Assembly: GCA_018806915.1 (NCBI GenBank)
Contig: JAGKQI010000039.1
Coordinates: 1-64,000, forward strand
Direction: 5' to 3'
Source of the DNA: Phytophthora colocasiae
Taxonomy: Eukaryota > Oomycota > Peronosporomycetes > Peronosporales > Peronosporaceae
DNA length: 64,000 nucleotides
Position 1 is the stretch's first letter, and the number at the start of each line of letters is the position of its first letter. Below, piece by piece: positions 1-13,778 of the stretch. The translations under genes and the position numbers were made by a program. A model generated the notes under the pieces. The model had not been told where the DNA came from, ran no database searches, and was given only the letters and a program-made list of their open reading frames with translations.

Positions 1-1633
1 AGAATTGGGTGTGATACAGAAGCGTTAATATGCACCTTCTGAAATGTCACGTTACTCTGTTTTACCTTAGTTTTACCGCGAATGACATTATGTGCGCAAA
101 AGGCATACAAACTACTACTACAACTATTACTACTATATACCTTCTGGGTATTGCTGCTTTCTGCATCGGTGGTGGTCAGTCAGTACATGACGCGCTGTTA
201 CATGATCGTACTTGGCACACCGGCCTTCGGCGGCTGGGGGATTTCCGAACAACAATAATATAAAACATAAATATCGAACTCTCCGCAATAAATAAATACA
301 TAAATAAATAAATATATAATGTGCTCATAGAAATCCAAAAAAGTGTGTAATTTTAAGATCCCATAGTTTGCTATAGATTAACATCTATGACTTGGCATCA
401 TAACTGTATTTGCCGAATGACGGGCAAGGAACGCCTACGATCTAAAAGACAAGTGCCCCAAGAAGAAATGCAGGCGCATGCCCACCCCGACCGTGTCCCA
501 AAACATTACAGCAACAACCCCGCTGCTAAGTACCTCGACTCCTGTTTGACGCCGTGCGAGCGCATGCGCAAGCTGCTATCAGTCCAGAATGCCGGTACGG
601 TCCCTATAGTACTGATGACGGCGATACGCACGGCTGCTGAAATTGTACATGTGTGCATTTTTACATCGCCGAACTCCAACTATATCACATTGACGTAGCG
701 TGTTTTCTAATCTATTTATCGCCAATCCAGCATCGAAAAGTTGCGTGTACCACAATACAAGCAATATCGGAATAGACAACATGGGCGCGACACATGAGGC
801 GACTACCTGGGCGAATATTTATCCTACTTCACGGCACATTACGATTCTAACCAATCAACGTTTAGGAAATGTTCCTCATCGTGAATACAAGCCATTACAA
901 CGGGAAACACGCGTAGTAGTAGGCGCACTACCTAACAATACAGGTACACACGCTTTCCCCGCCCGATACACACCAGGTAGATGGTCGCGACATGGCCTGA
1001 TTATAGAGCACAAATACAACGGGTAACCAACATATATGTATAGTCAGTGCCGTGTAGTAGAAAGTCGCGAGACGTATCCATTTGGTTGTCGTACACGTCA
1101 CTCACCCGACCCATAAATATGCTGCCTCGTTATTTTTTTAAACGGTGGGAAACTGCATGATGTTCGTACCGTACAAACATCTCTATAGCAGAGAAACAGA
1201 AACGCAAAATAGCAACAGACCAGGGTTTTTGGCCTAGGGTTTTAGGTCCTCGTGGTCGTCTTTTCACGTCCTTGTAGTCGTGTCGTTCAGGGCCTCGTAG
1301 CTGCCGTTTAGGTCATGATAGCCGTCCTTCTCAGCACTTAGCAGTCCTCGTCCAGCTCCTCATGGTCGTCCGACTGGCGCCATACAGGGCTGCAGAGAGC
1401 CATCTTGTTTGGCAAGCGCCCATTGGTGGATGTACCCGAATTGTGCTTTCTGTTTGGTACGCTTTCATTGGTAGATACTCGTCAGCGATCGGCGGATGAC
1501 CGGCTATTATCTCGACATGTTACAGCATTAAGATTGTTTGAGGCCTCACCTCGAACGACTTGCTCTAAGTCGAGATTCGAGGTAAGGCCTCAAATCTCTA
1601 CACACCTTCTATCTGGTAGTCCTATATTGTTAA
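1..1633 (+). repeat. Satellite unit U0, partial and indel-rich
   Basis: Left-truncated copy of the 1.66-kb satellite unit; it begins about 108 bp into the unit and ends with the TTAA at 1630-1633 that is the target of piggyBac copy 1. Compared with the clean units downstream it has many scattered extra bases, mostly 1-3 nt insertions and few substitutions (for example around 36-42, 97-101, 165-180, 530-545). The excess of insertions looks like uncorrected long-read sequence rather than old divergence, though real decay cannot be excluded. The hairpin and 21-bp minisatellite present in every unit are recognisable here. Confidence 0.9.
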
Positions 1634-1877
1634 CCCTTATTCTCCCGTATTCTGTATTCTACAGAATAGGGAAATATGAGAGTGCATAGTATCTCGACAA
1701 GTTTCCCATCGGAGCCAACCCCCTGCATCTAATCTTTTGTATTGTTTGGGGTTCGGGAAAATTCGCATAGAAAAGACTGTGAGGGGAAGCTATGCACCAG
1801 ATAATTCCAAGTATAAAAGTTGAACGGTATAGAAATGAGTGGGAGGTAGTGTCCGTCGAGCACTCCCCCTCTTACAG

Positions 1878-4834
1878 ATGAACGAGTTCGACGGCCCCAC
1901 GAAGCGGTTCCGGAAGCTGTGGTCGAAGCTTACAGCAGCAGGGATGGAAGGCGCGAAAACCTTCAGGCTCTGAGTGGACGACCAGCACATACCTCAGACC
2001 AGGAGTGTCAGGGCGGCTAACAGCCCTGCTTAGAGGCACGGACTTCTTCGTTGGTGAGTACCATGCGTTGAAAATGAGTTTGGCGACGTCTGATGGAGTC
2101 GTTATGTGTGCCCAGGTACCGAGGAGCTTACTGAGTGATGCACCGAAGAGCTGGAATAGTCGATGATGAGGGTCCAGTGCAACTTATTGCAGCAGAGTTC
2201 AAGCACATTAAGTTGTGTACGCATGCCGTGACGGTGGCATCAGAACGGACCGCTACTCCAGCTGTTTCAGCGCAAGCCAAGTCCGTGCGTGTGCTGTTCC
2301 GGAGGATACAGAACGTTGCCAAGCCGTGTGCGAGCTGTTCCGGAGGAATACAGAATTGCCAAAGCCGTAAGTACGCGAGCTGTTTCGGAGTCTACAGAAT
2401 TGCCAAGCCGTGCGCCCGAGCTGTTCCGAGGCTGGGCAGAATTGCCAAGCCGTGTGCGAGCTGTTCCGGAGGCTACAGAATTAATGGACGTTGGAAGCTG
2501 GAGATTACGATGCACTGGATGCTTTTTGATGATGGCGCGTTCTTAAGATGCTCTTGCGTCGAGAAGTTCTTGTTTGGGAGCACCGCAGCTGACGACGTTA
2601 ACTTGTGTCGACCTGGATCTGTTGCGGAACACCTATCCGAGGATGAGGATGGAGACGAGGATGGTGCGCTGAGAGAGTGGTGGTGAAGAAGATGAAGGCA
2701 GCGGCAACGACAGCAGTGACTTCAGTTCCGAGGAAGACGAACCTGAGCCTACCTTCCGAGACAACGGAGGAGGAGCTCACGAGAGCTGACCAGCAGTGGG
2801 GTGGACAGCCTATGATCGCTGCTCATTTGCGGTAAGTCTGTACGCTACAACAGAATAACGGTGTGTTGCACGCTATACTAATTCTGGTATTATGTATTTT
2901 TACAATGCAGGTATGCTTCAGATGAGTGCAGCCGGAGATTACTATGACGGTCCTTGGGGTCCAACACGTTTCCAGCACCCTCGCATTTGCTGACTCACCG
3001 CTAGGTCTTTTCTTCTACTTCCTGCCGAAAAAACTTTGGATCCGCATTGCCGAGGAATCCAATCTGTATCGGAACGCGTAGCTGATACCACAGCTAGCGC
3101 AACAGCGTCGCGAATCACTGCTCAAGCAGCAAAGCTGACCCAAGGAAAGTTCTGTGCCCCATTATCAGAGTTGGAAGCAGAGTTTCAGCCGCTTTCAACC
3201 TATCAAACCCCATGAAATCGTCCATGTTGTGGCCCTTCTAATGGCCCGAGCTATCGCTCCAGTTCGGGACGGATTTATCCAAGCACTGGTCAACTTCGGA
3301 AGATGGTGCAGTTCCACGGGGAACGTTCTCGCGGGTACATGAAACGAGCTTCGCTTCAGAAGCCATCATCTCGATTTCTGCTTCACTTTAGCAACAACGA
3401 GGATGCTGACGCTGGTCCACGATTGCAAAGGCGTGGAAGATTCGGACCAGTGTTGGGCAAGCTGGTGGAGAAAACCTTCCGCCGTGGCTACCGCCTCCTG
3501 GCCGTGCTGCATCTCTTTTGATGAAGGTGATGGTGCCGGAACCGGTCGCGGTTCAATCCGATCAAGGTGTATATGAAGGATAAACCTTCAAAGTGGGAGT
3601 ACCAAGTTCTATCTGACATGCTGTGCTGAAACTGCCTATTGCGCTTCCCGGTAATGTGGTCTAACTTCTGTATTATCCGGTAAGAGGAGACATGGTGTAA
3701 ACTAACAACCGTGTGTGTATTCTGGATTGTACCGCTGAATAGCATTGAGAGATGTATTGCGGGGAAGAAGAATAAAGGCAAGAAGGAACAAATGCTCGGC
3801 CCTAAAGCTGTTGTTCGCAACATTACGAAAGTGCACTACGTGGACAGCCATATAAGCGCTCGATCATCACCGACAACTACTACTCCTCCATTCAGTTGTC
3901 TATCAAATTATACAATATGGGGCTCTACCACGTGGGGACTGTCAGGAAGTCGCGTCTCGGCTGGTGCCCAGACATCGAGTACAGCCAAAACAAAAGACCA
4001 AAGACTATTCCAAGAGGTCAGTATCGCATTGCCCACTCCAGGGGCAGTACCCGTACCTGGTTGCGCCTTCGCGTGGATGGACTCAAGCCGGTAAAACATG
4101 ATGCGCCACGGGTGCAGCTTTACACCAGACCACCGTCAACCGGAGAGAAAAAGGACGGCTCCGTCAAGCAGTCACGCCGTGTCCGCAGCTGGTCGTGGAT
4201 TACGCCGAAGCGCATGGGAGGTGTCGACGTCCACGATCAGCTGGCGCTTGCAGCGGTACTTCACCGCTGCAGAAGTGTGTGGCTTTCAAGAAATATTACA
4301 AGCAGCTATTCCTCGGGATTGTTGACATGGCCCTGGTGAACGGGTTTATCGTGCACAATATTGCCAAGAAGCGCGACGATGAGAAACCCACTCCACATGC
4401 CTGTTTCCTGCGGCGCTTACACAAAGACTTGCTAGCATTGCGAGACGTGCATTTTGACACATACCCTGTCGCGGAGGACTTAGTGGCAGGACCAGTGGGC
4501 CCGAGGCGACCACGCCTTGGTCAACACTAACAACCGCTACAAAACTGAAACGCAGTCGAAACGTCGCCAACATCTTTGCAAGGTGTGCTCGGCTCACAAA
4601 AGCGGAAAATCGTTTGAAACAAGCTTATTTTGCCCGACATGCAGCCATTACTTCGGCGGACGCGTTCCGCTATGCCCCAAGGTCCGTCGCCTAGCGGAAG
4701 GAAACACTCTCTCCTGTGCCCAGATATGGCACGACGTATGGAATGATGGCCGCAACATCCCCGCACACCTCAACGAGATCCGCTTCAGGAAGGAGAAGCG
4801 CAAGCGATCAGAGACGAACGACGAGGAGAGTTAG
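1878..4834 (+). pseudogene. piggyBac transposase, copy 1, multiply frameshifted
   Basis: Homologous along its length to the transposase of copies 2-4: start codon at 1878, 39-bp coding minisatellite at about 2277-2483, acidic segment, DDE core, and Cys-rich C-terminus ending at the TAG at 4832-4834. The first four-fifths is broken by dozens of 1-3 bp indels, so no exon before about 4.5 kb stays open for long. The last ~318 bp (4517-4834) keeps the C-terminal finger open. The lesion pattern fits unpolished sequence, so the call 'pseudogene' describes the sequence as given and may not hold for the real locus. Confidence 0.8.
2277..2483 (+). repeat. 39-bp coding minisatellite in copy 1
   Basis: About five 39-bp repeats equivalent to those in copy 2, with added bases that break the reading frame. 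Each repeat still contains ACAGAAT or a one-base variant. Confidence 0.8.
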
Positions 4835-5482
4835 GAGAACGAGGAGAGTAAAGAAAATGAAGAAATCTGAGAGAAAGAAGGGGGTGGGCAAAGAGAACTA
4901 AATGAATACACATTGATTGCATGTTGTGTTCGAATACTATTCCTACATTGGTTTTCATCGAAGCTTACACCTCGCGCCTTTAGTGTGCTTCTTACGGGTC
5001 ACGCTCATGTTGTCGCGCCACGAATGTACGTCTAGCGCGATCGAGCAACTACCAGCAATATCCAAAGCGCTTTCTGCGCAGAAATGAACGCAACGCAGAA
5101 GGAAGAATTGCCCAGTTCCTTCCGCTATCCCTCCAAGTTAGGAACTGGGCAAATTTTTCCTCTGCGTCCTACGAGCTGAACGTACAACCACTCATCTCGA
5201 CACAGCAATGCTAACAACTTCGACAGGAGTTGTCGAAGCACAGGTTTTCATCATCGTTGAAGATCACCGAGAACCAATGGGGTCGGTGTACTTCAGCGAA
5301 TGTTTTTCATAGAGGTGGCTGGATTGCATGTTTTCTGCTTCAAAATTGCGTGAGAGGACAAATGCCTGCCCTATTGCCGAAGAGGCTTGAACCCCACTAT
5401 TTTGTTGGGTTGACTGCGCATACTTTAACGAAATGAAATTCTAATTCTGTATGATACAGAATATGGGGCGGGACGCAAGGGG

Positions 5483-7140
5483 TTAAGCATGTTCTACTGA
5501 TTAGATGACGGGCCTTCCGGTCACGTCAAAGTGCGTAGTTCGGACGGTATCTCTACAGATATACGTAGCAGTTAGACACTTCAAAGTAAGAATTGGGTGT
5601 GATACAGAAGCGTTAATATGCACTTGAAATGTCACGTTACTCTGTTTTACCTTAGTTTTACTCGCGAATGACATTATGTGCGCAAGGCATACAAACTAAT
5701 ACTACAACTATTACTACTATATACCTTCTGGGTATTGCTGCTTTCTGCACGGTGGTGGTCGTCAGTACATGACGCGCTGTTATGATGTACTGCACACCGG
5801 CCTTCGGCGGCTGGGGGATTTCGAACAACAATAATATAAACATAAATATCGAACTCTCCGCAATAAATAAATACATAAATAAATAAATATATAATGTGCT
5901 CATAGAAACCAAAAAGTGTGTAATTTTAAGATCCCATAGTTTGCTATAGATTAACATCTATGACTTGGCATCATAACTGTATTTGCCGAATGACGGGCAA
6001 GGAACGCCTACGATCTAAAAGACAAGTGCCCCAAGAAGAAATGCGGCGCATGCCCACCCCGACCGCCCAAAACGACAGCAACAACCCCGCTGCTAGTACC
6101 TCGACTCGTTTGACGCCGTGCGAGCGCATGCGCAAGCTGCTATCAGTCCAGAATGCCGGTACGGTCCTATAGTACTGATGACGGCGATACGCACGGCTGC
6201 TGAAATTGTACATGTGTGCATTTTTACATCGCCGAACCCAACTATATCACATTGACATATGTTTTCTAATCTATTTATCGCCAATCAGCATCGATAAGTT
6301 GCGTGTACCACAATACAAGCAATATCGGAATAGACAACATGTGCGCGACACATAGGCGACTACCTGGCGAATATTTATCCTACTTCACGGCACATTACGA
6401 TTCTAACCAATCAACGTTTAGAAATGTTCTATCGTGAATACAAGCCATTACAACGGGAAACACGCGTAGTAGTAGGCGCACTACCTAACAATACAGGTAC
6501 ACGCTTTCCCGCGATACACACCAGGTAGATGGTCGCGACATGGCCTGATTATGAGCACAAATACAGGTAACCAACATATATGTATAGTCAGTGCGTGTGT
6601 AGAAGTCGCGAGACGTATCATTTGTGTCGACACGTCACTCACCCGACCCATAAATATGCTGCCTCGTTATTTTTTAAACGGTGGGAACTGCATGATGTTC
6701 GTACCGTACAAACATCTCTATAGCAGAGAAACAGAAACGCAAAATAGCAACAGACCAGGGTTTTGGCCTAGGGTTTTAGGTCCTCGTGGTCGTCTTTCAC
6801 GTCCTTGTAGTCGTCGTTCAGGGCCTCGTAGCTGTCGTTTAGGTCATGATAGCCGTCCTTCAGCACTTAGCAGTCCTCGTCCAGCTCCTCATGGTCGTCC
6901 GACTGGTACAGGGCTGCAGAGCCATCTTGTTTGGCAAGCGCCCATTGGTGGATACCCGAATTGTGCTTGTTTGGTACGCTTTCATTGGTAGATAGATACT
7001 CGTCAGCGATCGGCGGATGACCGGCTATTCTCGACATGCTACAGCATTAAATTTGAGGCCTCACCTCGAACGACTTGCTCTAAGTCGAGATTCGAGGTAA
7101 GGCTTCAAATTTAACACCTTCATCTGGTAGTCCTATATTG
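5483..7140 (+). repeat. Satellite unit U1
   Basis: First clean full unit (1,658 bp), counted from the TTAA after piggyBac copy 1. Order of landmarks in a unit: TTAAGCATG start; an ACT/ATT trinucleotide tract near +210; an AATA-rich tract near +380; the GC-rich word GCGCATGCGC near +640; a 6 x 21-bp minisatellite at about -357 to -232 from the next TTAA; a TTAA-bounded hairpin at about -94 to -27. This unit is A-type (ACAGATATACGTAGCAG, CACACCGG), has the short form GTCGACACG near 6628, a duplicated GATA near 6990, and one extra base near 5661. No convincing gene in it. Confidence 0.97.
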
Positions 7141-8798
7141 TTAAGCATGTTCTACTGATTAGATGACGGGCCTTTCGGTCACGTCAAAGTGCGTAGTTCG
7201 GACGGTATCTCTACAGATATACGTAGCAGTTAGACACTTCAAAGTAAGAATTGGGTGTGATACAGAAGCGTTAATATGCACTTGAAATGTCACGTTACTC
7301 TGTTTTACCTTAGTTTTACCGCGAATGACATTATGTGCGCAAGGCATACAAACTACTACTACAACTATTACTACTATATACCTTCTGGGTATTGCTGCTT
7401 TCTGCACGGTGGTGGTCGTCAGTACATGACGCGCTGTTATGATGTACTGCACACCGGCCTTCGGCGGCTGGGGGATTTCGAACAACAATAATATAAACAT
7501 AAATATCGAACTCTCCGCAATAAATAAATACATAAATAAATAAATATATAATGTGCTCATAGAAACCAAAAAGTGTGTAATTTTAAGATCCCATAGTTTG
7601 CTATAGATTAACATCTATGACTTGGCATCATAACTGTATTTGCCGAATGACGGGCAAGGAACGCCTACGATCTAAAAGACAAGTGCCCCAAGAAGAAATG
7701 CGGCGCATGCCCACCCCGACCGCCCAAAACGACAGCAACAACCCCGCTGCTAGTACCTCGACTCGTTTGACGCCGTGCGAGCGCATGCGCAAGCTGCTAT
7801 CAGTCCAGAATGCCGGTACGGTCCTATAGTACTGATGACGGCGATACGCACGGCTGCTGAAATTGTACATGTGTGCATTTTTTACATCGCCGAACCCAAC
7901 TATATCACATTGACATATGTTTTCTAATCTATTTATCGCCAATCAGCATCGATAAGTTGCGTGTACCACAATACAAGCAATATCGGAATAGACAACATGT
8001 GCGCGACACATAGGCGACTACCTGGCGAATATTTATCCTACTTCACGGCACATTACGATTCTAACCAATCAACGTTTAGAAATGTTCTATCGTGAATACA
8101 AGCCATTACAACGGGAAACACGCGTAGTAGTAGGCGCACTACCTAACAATACAGGTACACGCTTTCCCGCGATACACACCAGGTAGATGGTCGCGACATG
8201 GCCTGATTATGAGCACAAATACAGGTAACCAACATATATGTATAGTCAGTGCGTGTGTAGAAGTCGCGAGACGTATCATTTGTGTCGTACACGTCACTCA
8301 CCCGACCCATAAATATGCTGCCTCGTTATTTTAAACGGTGGGAACTGCATGATGTTCGTACTGCACAAACATCTCTATAGCAGAGAAACAGAAACGCAAA
8401 ATAGCAACAGACCAGGGTTTTGGCCTAGGGTTTTAGGTCCTCGTGGTCGTCTTTCACGTCCTTGTAGTCGTCGTTCAGGGCCTCGTAGCTGTCGTTTAGG
8501 TCATGATAGCCGTCCTTCAGCACTTAGCAGTCCTCGTCCAGCTCCTCATGGTCGTCCGACTGGTACAGGGCTGCAGAGCCATCTTGTTTGGCAAGCGCCC
8601 ATTGGTGGATACCCGAATTGTGCTTGTTTGGTACGCTTTCATTGGTAGATAGATACTCGTCAGCGATCGGCGGATGACCGGCTATTCTCGACATGTTACA
8701 GCATTAAATTTGAGGCCTCACCTCGAACGACTTGCTCTTAAGTCGAGATTCGAGGTAAGGCTTCAAATTTAACACCTTCATCTGGTAGTCCTATATTG
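7141..8798 (+). repeat. Satellite unit U2
   Basis: 1,658 bp, A-type, with TTTCGG near 7172 instead of TTCCGG and the long form GTCGTACACG near 8286. It carries a private CTGCAC for CCGTAC change near 8361, a shortened T run near 8330, and one extra T in the hairpin loop near 8739. Confidence 0.97.
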
Positions 8799-10461
8799 TT
8801 AAGCATGTTCTACTGATTAGGATGACGGGCCTTTCGGTCACGTCAAAGTGCGTAGTTCGGACGGTATCTCTACAGATATACGTAGCAGTTAGACACTTCA
8901 AAGTAAGAATTGGGTGTGATACAGAAGCGTTAATATGCACTTGAAATGTCACGTTACTCTGTTTTACCTTAGTTTTACCGCGAATGACATTATGTGCGCA
9001 AGGCATACAAACTACTACTACAACTATTACTACTATATACCTTCTGGGTATTGCTGCTTTCTGCACGGTGGTGGTCGTCAGTACATGACGCGCTGTTATG
9101 ATGTACTGCACACCGGCCTTCGGCGGCTGGGGGATTTCGAACAACAATAATATAAACATAAATATCGAACTCTCCGCAATAAATAAATACATAAATAAAT
9201 AAATATATAATGTGCTCATAGAAACCAAAGTGTGTAATTTTAAGATCCCATAGTTTGCTATAGATTAACATCTATGACTTGGCATCATAACTGTATTTGC
9301 CGAATGACGGGCAAGGAACGCCTACGATCTAAAAGACAAGTGCCCCAAGAAGAAATGCGGCGCATGCCCACCCCGACCGCCCAAAACGACAGCAACAACC
9401 CCGCTGCTAGTACCTCGACTCGTTTGACGCCGTGCGAGCGCATGCGCAAGCTGCTATCAGTCCAGAATGCCGGTACGGTCCTATAGTACTGATGACGGCG
9501 ATACGCACGGCTGCTGAAATTGTACATGTGTGCATTTTTTACATCGCCGAACCCAACTATATCACATTGACATATGTTTTCTAATCTATTTATCGCCAAT
9601 CAGCATCGATAAGTTGCGTGTACCACAATACAAGCAATATCGGAATAGACAACATGTGCGCGACACATAGGCGACTACCTGGCGAATATTTATCCTACTT
9701 CACGGCACATTACGATTCTAACCAATCAACGTTTAGAAATGTTCTATCGTGAATACAAGCCATTACAACGGGAAACACGCGTAGTAGTAGGCGCACTACC
9801 TAACAATACAGGTACACACGCTTTCCCGCGATACACACCAGGTAGATGGTCGCGACATGGCCTGATTATGAGCACAAATACAGGTAACCAAACATATATG
9901 TATAGTCAGTGCGTGTGTAGAAGTCGCGAGACGTATCATTTGTGTCGTACACGTCACTCACCCGACCCATAAATATGCTGCCTCGTTATTTTTTAAACGG
10001 TGGGAACTGCATGATGTTCGTACCGTACAAACATCTCTATAGCAGAGAAACAGAAACGCAAAAATAGCAACAGATCAGGTTTTGGCCTAGGGTTTTAGGT
10101 CCTCGTGGTCGTCTTTCACGTCCTTGTAGTCGTCGTTCAGGGCCTCGTAGCTGCCGTTTAGGTCATGATAGCCGTCCTTCAGCACTTAGCAGTCCTCGTC
10201 CAGCTCCTCATGGTCGTCCGACTGGTACAGGGCTGCAGAGCCATCTTGTTTTGGCAAGCGCCCATTGGTGGATACCCGAATTGTGCTTGTTTGGTACGCT
10301 TTCATTGGTAGATAGATACTGTCAGCGATCGGCGGATGACCGGCTATTCTCGACATGTTACAGCATTAAACATTTGAGGCCTCACCTCGAACGACTTGCT
10401 CTAAGTCGAGATTCGAGGTAAGGCTTCAAATTTAACACCTTCATCTGGTAGTCCTATATTG
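8799..10461 (+). repeat. Satellite unit U3
   Basis: 1,663 bp, A-type, TTTCGG variant. Private indels: extra G near 8820, loss of two A near 9226, ACACACGC near 9813, and an altered start of the hairpin near 10370 (inserted CA), which weakens its outermost base pairs. Confidence 0.97.
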
Positions 10462-12120
10462 TTAAGCATGTTCTACTGATTAGATGACGGGCCTTCCGGT
10501 CACGTCAAAGTGCGTAGTTCGGACGGTATCTCTACAAATATACGTATCAGTTAGACACTTCAAAGTAAGAATTAGGGTGTGATACAGAAGCGTTAATATG
10601 CACTTGAAATGTCAGCGTTACTCTGTTTTACCTTAGTTTTACCGCGAATGACATTATGTGCGCAAGGCATACAAACTACTACTACAACTACTACTACTAT
10701 ATACCTTTGGGTATTGCTGCTTTCGCACGGTGGTGGTCGTCAGTACATGACGCGCTGTTATGATGTACTGCATACCGGCCTTCGGCGGCTGGGGATTTCT
10801 TGAACAACAATAATATAAACATAAATATCGAACTCTCCGCAATAAATAAATACATAAATAAATAAATATATAATGTGCTCATAGAAACCAAAAAGTGTGT
10901 AATTTTAAGATCCCCATAGTTTGCTATAGATTAACATCTATGACTTGGCATCATAACTGTATTTGCCGAATGACGGGCAAGGAACGCCTACGATCTAAAA
11001 GACAAGTGCCCCAAGAAGAAATGCGGCGCATGCCCACCCCGACCGCCCAAAACGACAGCAACAACCCCGCTGCTAGTACCTCGACTCGTTTGACGCCGTG
11101 CGAGCGCATGCGCAAGCTGCTATCAGTCCAGAATGCCGGTACGGTCCTATAGTACTGATGACGGCGATACGCACGGCTGCTGAAATTGTACCTGTGTGCA
11201 TTTTTACATCGCCGAACCCAACTATATCCACATTGACATATGTTTTCTAATCTATTTATCGCCAATCAGCATCGATAAGTTGCGTGTACCACAATACAAG
11301 CAATATCGGAATAGACAACATGTGCGCGACACATAGGCGACTACCTGGCGAATATTTATCCTACTTCACGGCACATTACGATTCTAACCAATCAACGTTT
11401 AGAAATGTTCTATCGTGAATACAAGCCATTACAACGGGACACACGCGTAGTAGTAGGCGCACTACCTAACAATATAGGTACACGCTTTCCGCGATACACA
11501 CCAGGTAGATGGTCGCGACATGGCCTGATTATGAGCACAAATACAGGTAACCAAACATATATGTATAGTCAGTGCGTGTGTAGAAGTCGCGAGACGTATC
11601 ATTTGTGTCGTACACGTCACTCACCCGACCCATAAATATGCTGCCTCGTTATTTTTTAAACGGTGGGAACTGCATGATGTTCGTACCGTACAAACATCTC
11701 TATAGCAGAGAAACAGAAACGCAAAATAGCAACAGACCAGGGTTTGGGCCTAGGGTTTTAGGTCCTCGTGGTCGTCTTTCACGTCCTTAGTCGTCGTTCA
11801 GGTCCTCGTAGCTGTCGTTTAGGTCATGATAGCCGTCCTTCAGCACTTAGCAGTCCTCGTCCAGCTCCTCATGGTCGTCCGACTGGTACAGGACTGCAGA
11901 GCCATCTTGTTTGGCAAGCGCCCATTGGTGGATACCCGAATTGTGCTTGTTTGGCACGCTTTCATTGGTAGATAGATACTCGTCAGCGATCGGCGGATGA
12001 CCGGCTATTCTCGACATGCTACAGCATTAAATTTGAGGCCTCACCTCGAACGACTTGCTCTAAGTCGAGATTCGAGGTAAGGCCTCAAATTTAACACCTT
12101 CATCTGGTAGTCCTATATTG
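10462..12120 (+). repeat. Satellite unit U4 (B-type)
   Basis: 1,659 bp. Carries the B-type markers ACAAATATACGTATCAG (near 10535), an all-ACT trinucleotide tract, and CATACCGG near 10771. It is the only B-type unit lying far upstream of piggyBac copies 2-4, so the variant is older than the modules in which it is now concentrated. Confidence 0.97.
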
Positions 12121-13778
12121 TTAAGCATGTTCTACTGATTAGATGACGGGCCTTCCGGTCACGTCAAAGTGCGTAGTTCGGACGGTATCTCTACAGATAT
12201 ACGTAGCAGTTAGACACTTCAAAGTAAGAATTGGGTGTGATACAGAAGCGTTAATATGCACTTGAAATGTCACGTTACTCTGTTTTACCTTAGTTTTTAC
12301 CGCGAATGACATTATGTGCGCAAGGCATACAAACTACTACTACAACTATTACTACTATATACCTTCTGGGTATTGCTGCTTTCTGCACGGTGGTGGTCGT
12401 CAGTACATGACGCGCTGTTATGATGTACTGCACACCGGCCTTCGGCGGCTGGGGGATTTCGAACAACAATAATATAAACATAAATATCGAACTCTCCGCA
12501 ATAAATAAATACATAAATAAATAAATATATAATGTGCTCATAGAAACCAAAAAGTGTGTAATTTTAAGATCCCATAGTTTGCTATAGATTAACATCTATG
12601 ACTTGGCATCATAACTGTATTTGCCGAATGACGGGCAAGGAACGCCTACGATCTCAAAGACAAGTGCCCCAAGAAGAAAATGCGGCGCATGCCCACCCCG
12701 ACCGCCCAAAAACGACAGCAACAACCCCGCTGCTAGTACCTCGACTCGTTTGACGCCGTGCGAGCGCATGCGCAAGCTGCTATCAGTCCAGAATGCCGGT
12801 ACGGTCCTATAGTACTGATGACGGCGATACGCACGGCTGCTGAAATTGTACATGTGTGCATTTTTTACATCGCCGAACCCAACTATATCACATTGACATA
12901 TGTTTTCTAATCTATTTATCGCCAATCAGCATCGATAAGTTGCGTGTACCACAATACAAGCAATATCGGAATAGACAACATGTGCGCGACACATAGGCGA
13001 CTACCTGGCGAATATTTATCCTACTTCACGGCACATTACGATTCTAACCAATCAACGTTTAGAAATGTTCTATCGTGAATACAAGCCATTACAACGGGAA
13101 ACACGCGTAGTAGTAGGCGCACTACCTAACAATACAGGTACACGCTTTCCCGCGATACACACCAGGTAGATGGTCGCGACATGGCCTGATTATGAGCACA
13201 AATACAGGTAACCAACATATATGTATAGTCAGTGCGTGTGTAGAAGTCGCGAGACGTATCATTTGTGTCGACACGTCACTCACCCGACCCATAAATATGC
13301 TGCCTCGTTATTTTTTAAACGGTGGGAACTGCATGATGTTCGTACCGTACAAACATCTCTATAGCAGAGAAACAGAAACGCAAAATAGCAACAGACCAGG
13401 GTTTTGGCCTAGGGTTTTAGGGTCCTCGTGGTCGTCTTTCACGTCCTTGTAGTCGTCGTTCAGGGCCTCAGTAGCTGTCGTTTAGGTCATGATAGCCGTC
13501 CTTCAGCACTTAGCAGTCCTCGTCCAGCTCCTCATGGTCGTCCGACTGGTACAGGGCTGCAGAGCCATCTTGTTTGGCAAGCGCCCATTGGTGGATACCC
13601 GAATTGTGCTTGTTTGGTACGCTTTCATTGGTAGATACTCGTCAGCGATCGGCGGATGACCGGCTATTCTCGACATGTTACAGCATTAATTTGAGGCCTC
13701 ACCTCGAACGACTTGCTCTAAGTCGAGATTCGAGGTAAGGCTTCAAATTTAACACCTTCATCTGGTAGTCCTATATTG
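12121..13778 (+). repeat. Satellite unit U5
   Basis: 1,658 bp, A-type, short GTCGACACG form. Several private single-base insertions (near 12297, 12677, 12710, 13420, 13470) give it an indel load above that of the later units. Confidence 0.97.

Larger units (their letters stand above)
1634..5482 (+). mobile_element. piggyBac-family DNA transposon, copy 1 (indel-rich)
   Basis: Flanked by TTAA at 1630-1633 and 5483-5486, the target-site duplication diagnostic of piggyBac transposons. The left end starts CCCTTATTCTCCCG and the right end, read inward on the minus strand, starts CCCCTTGCGTCCCG. Subterminal palindromes built on ATTCTGTA/TACAGAAT lie at 1649-1667 and 5444-5462, and a TATA box at 1812-1819. 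At 3,849 bp it is about 120 bp longer than copies 2-4 because of many small insertions that become rare after roughly 4.5 kb. Orientation and insertion point match the other three copies. Confidence 0.93.
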
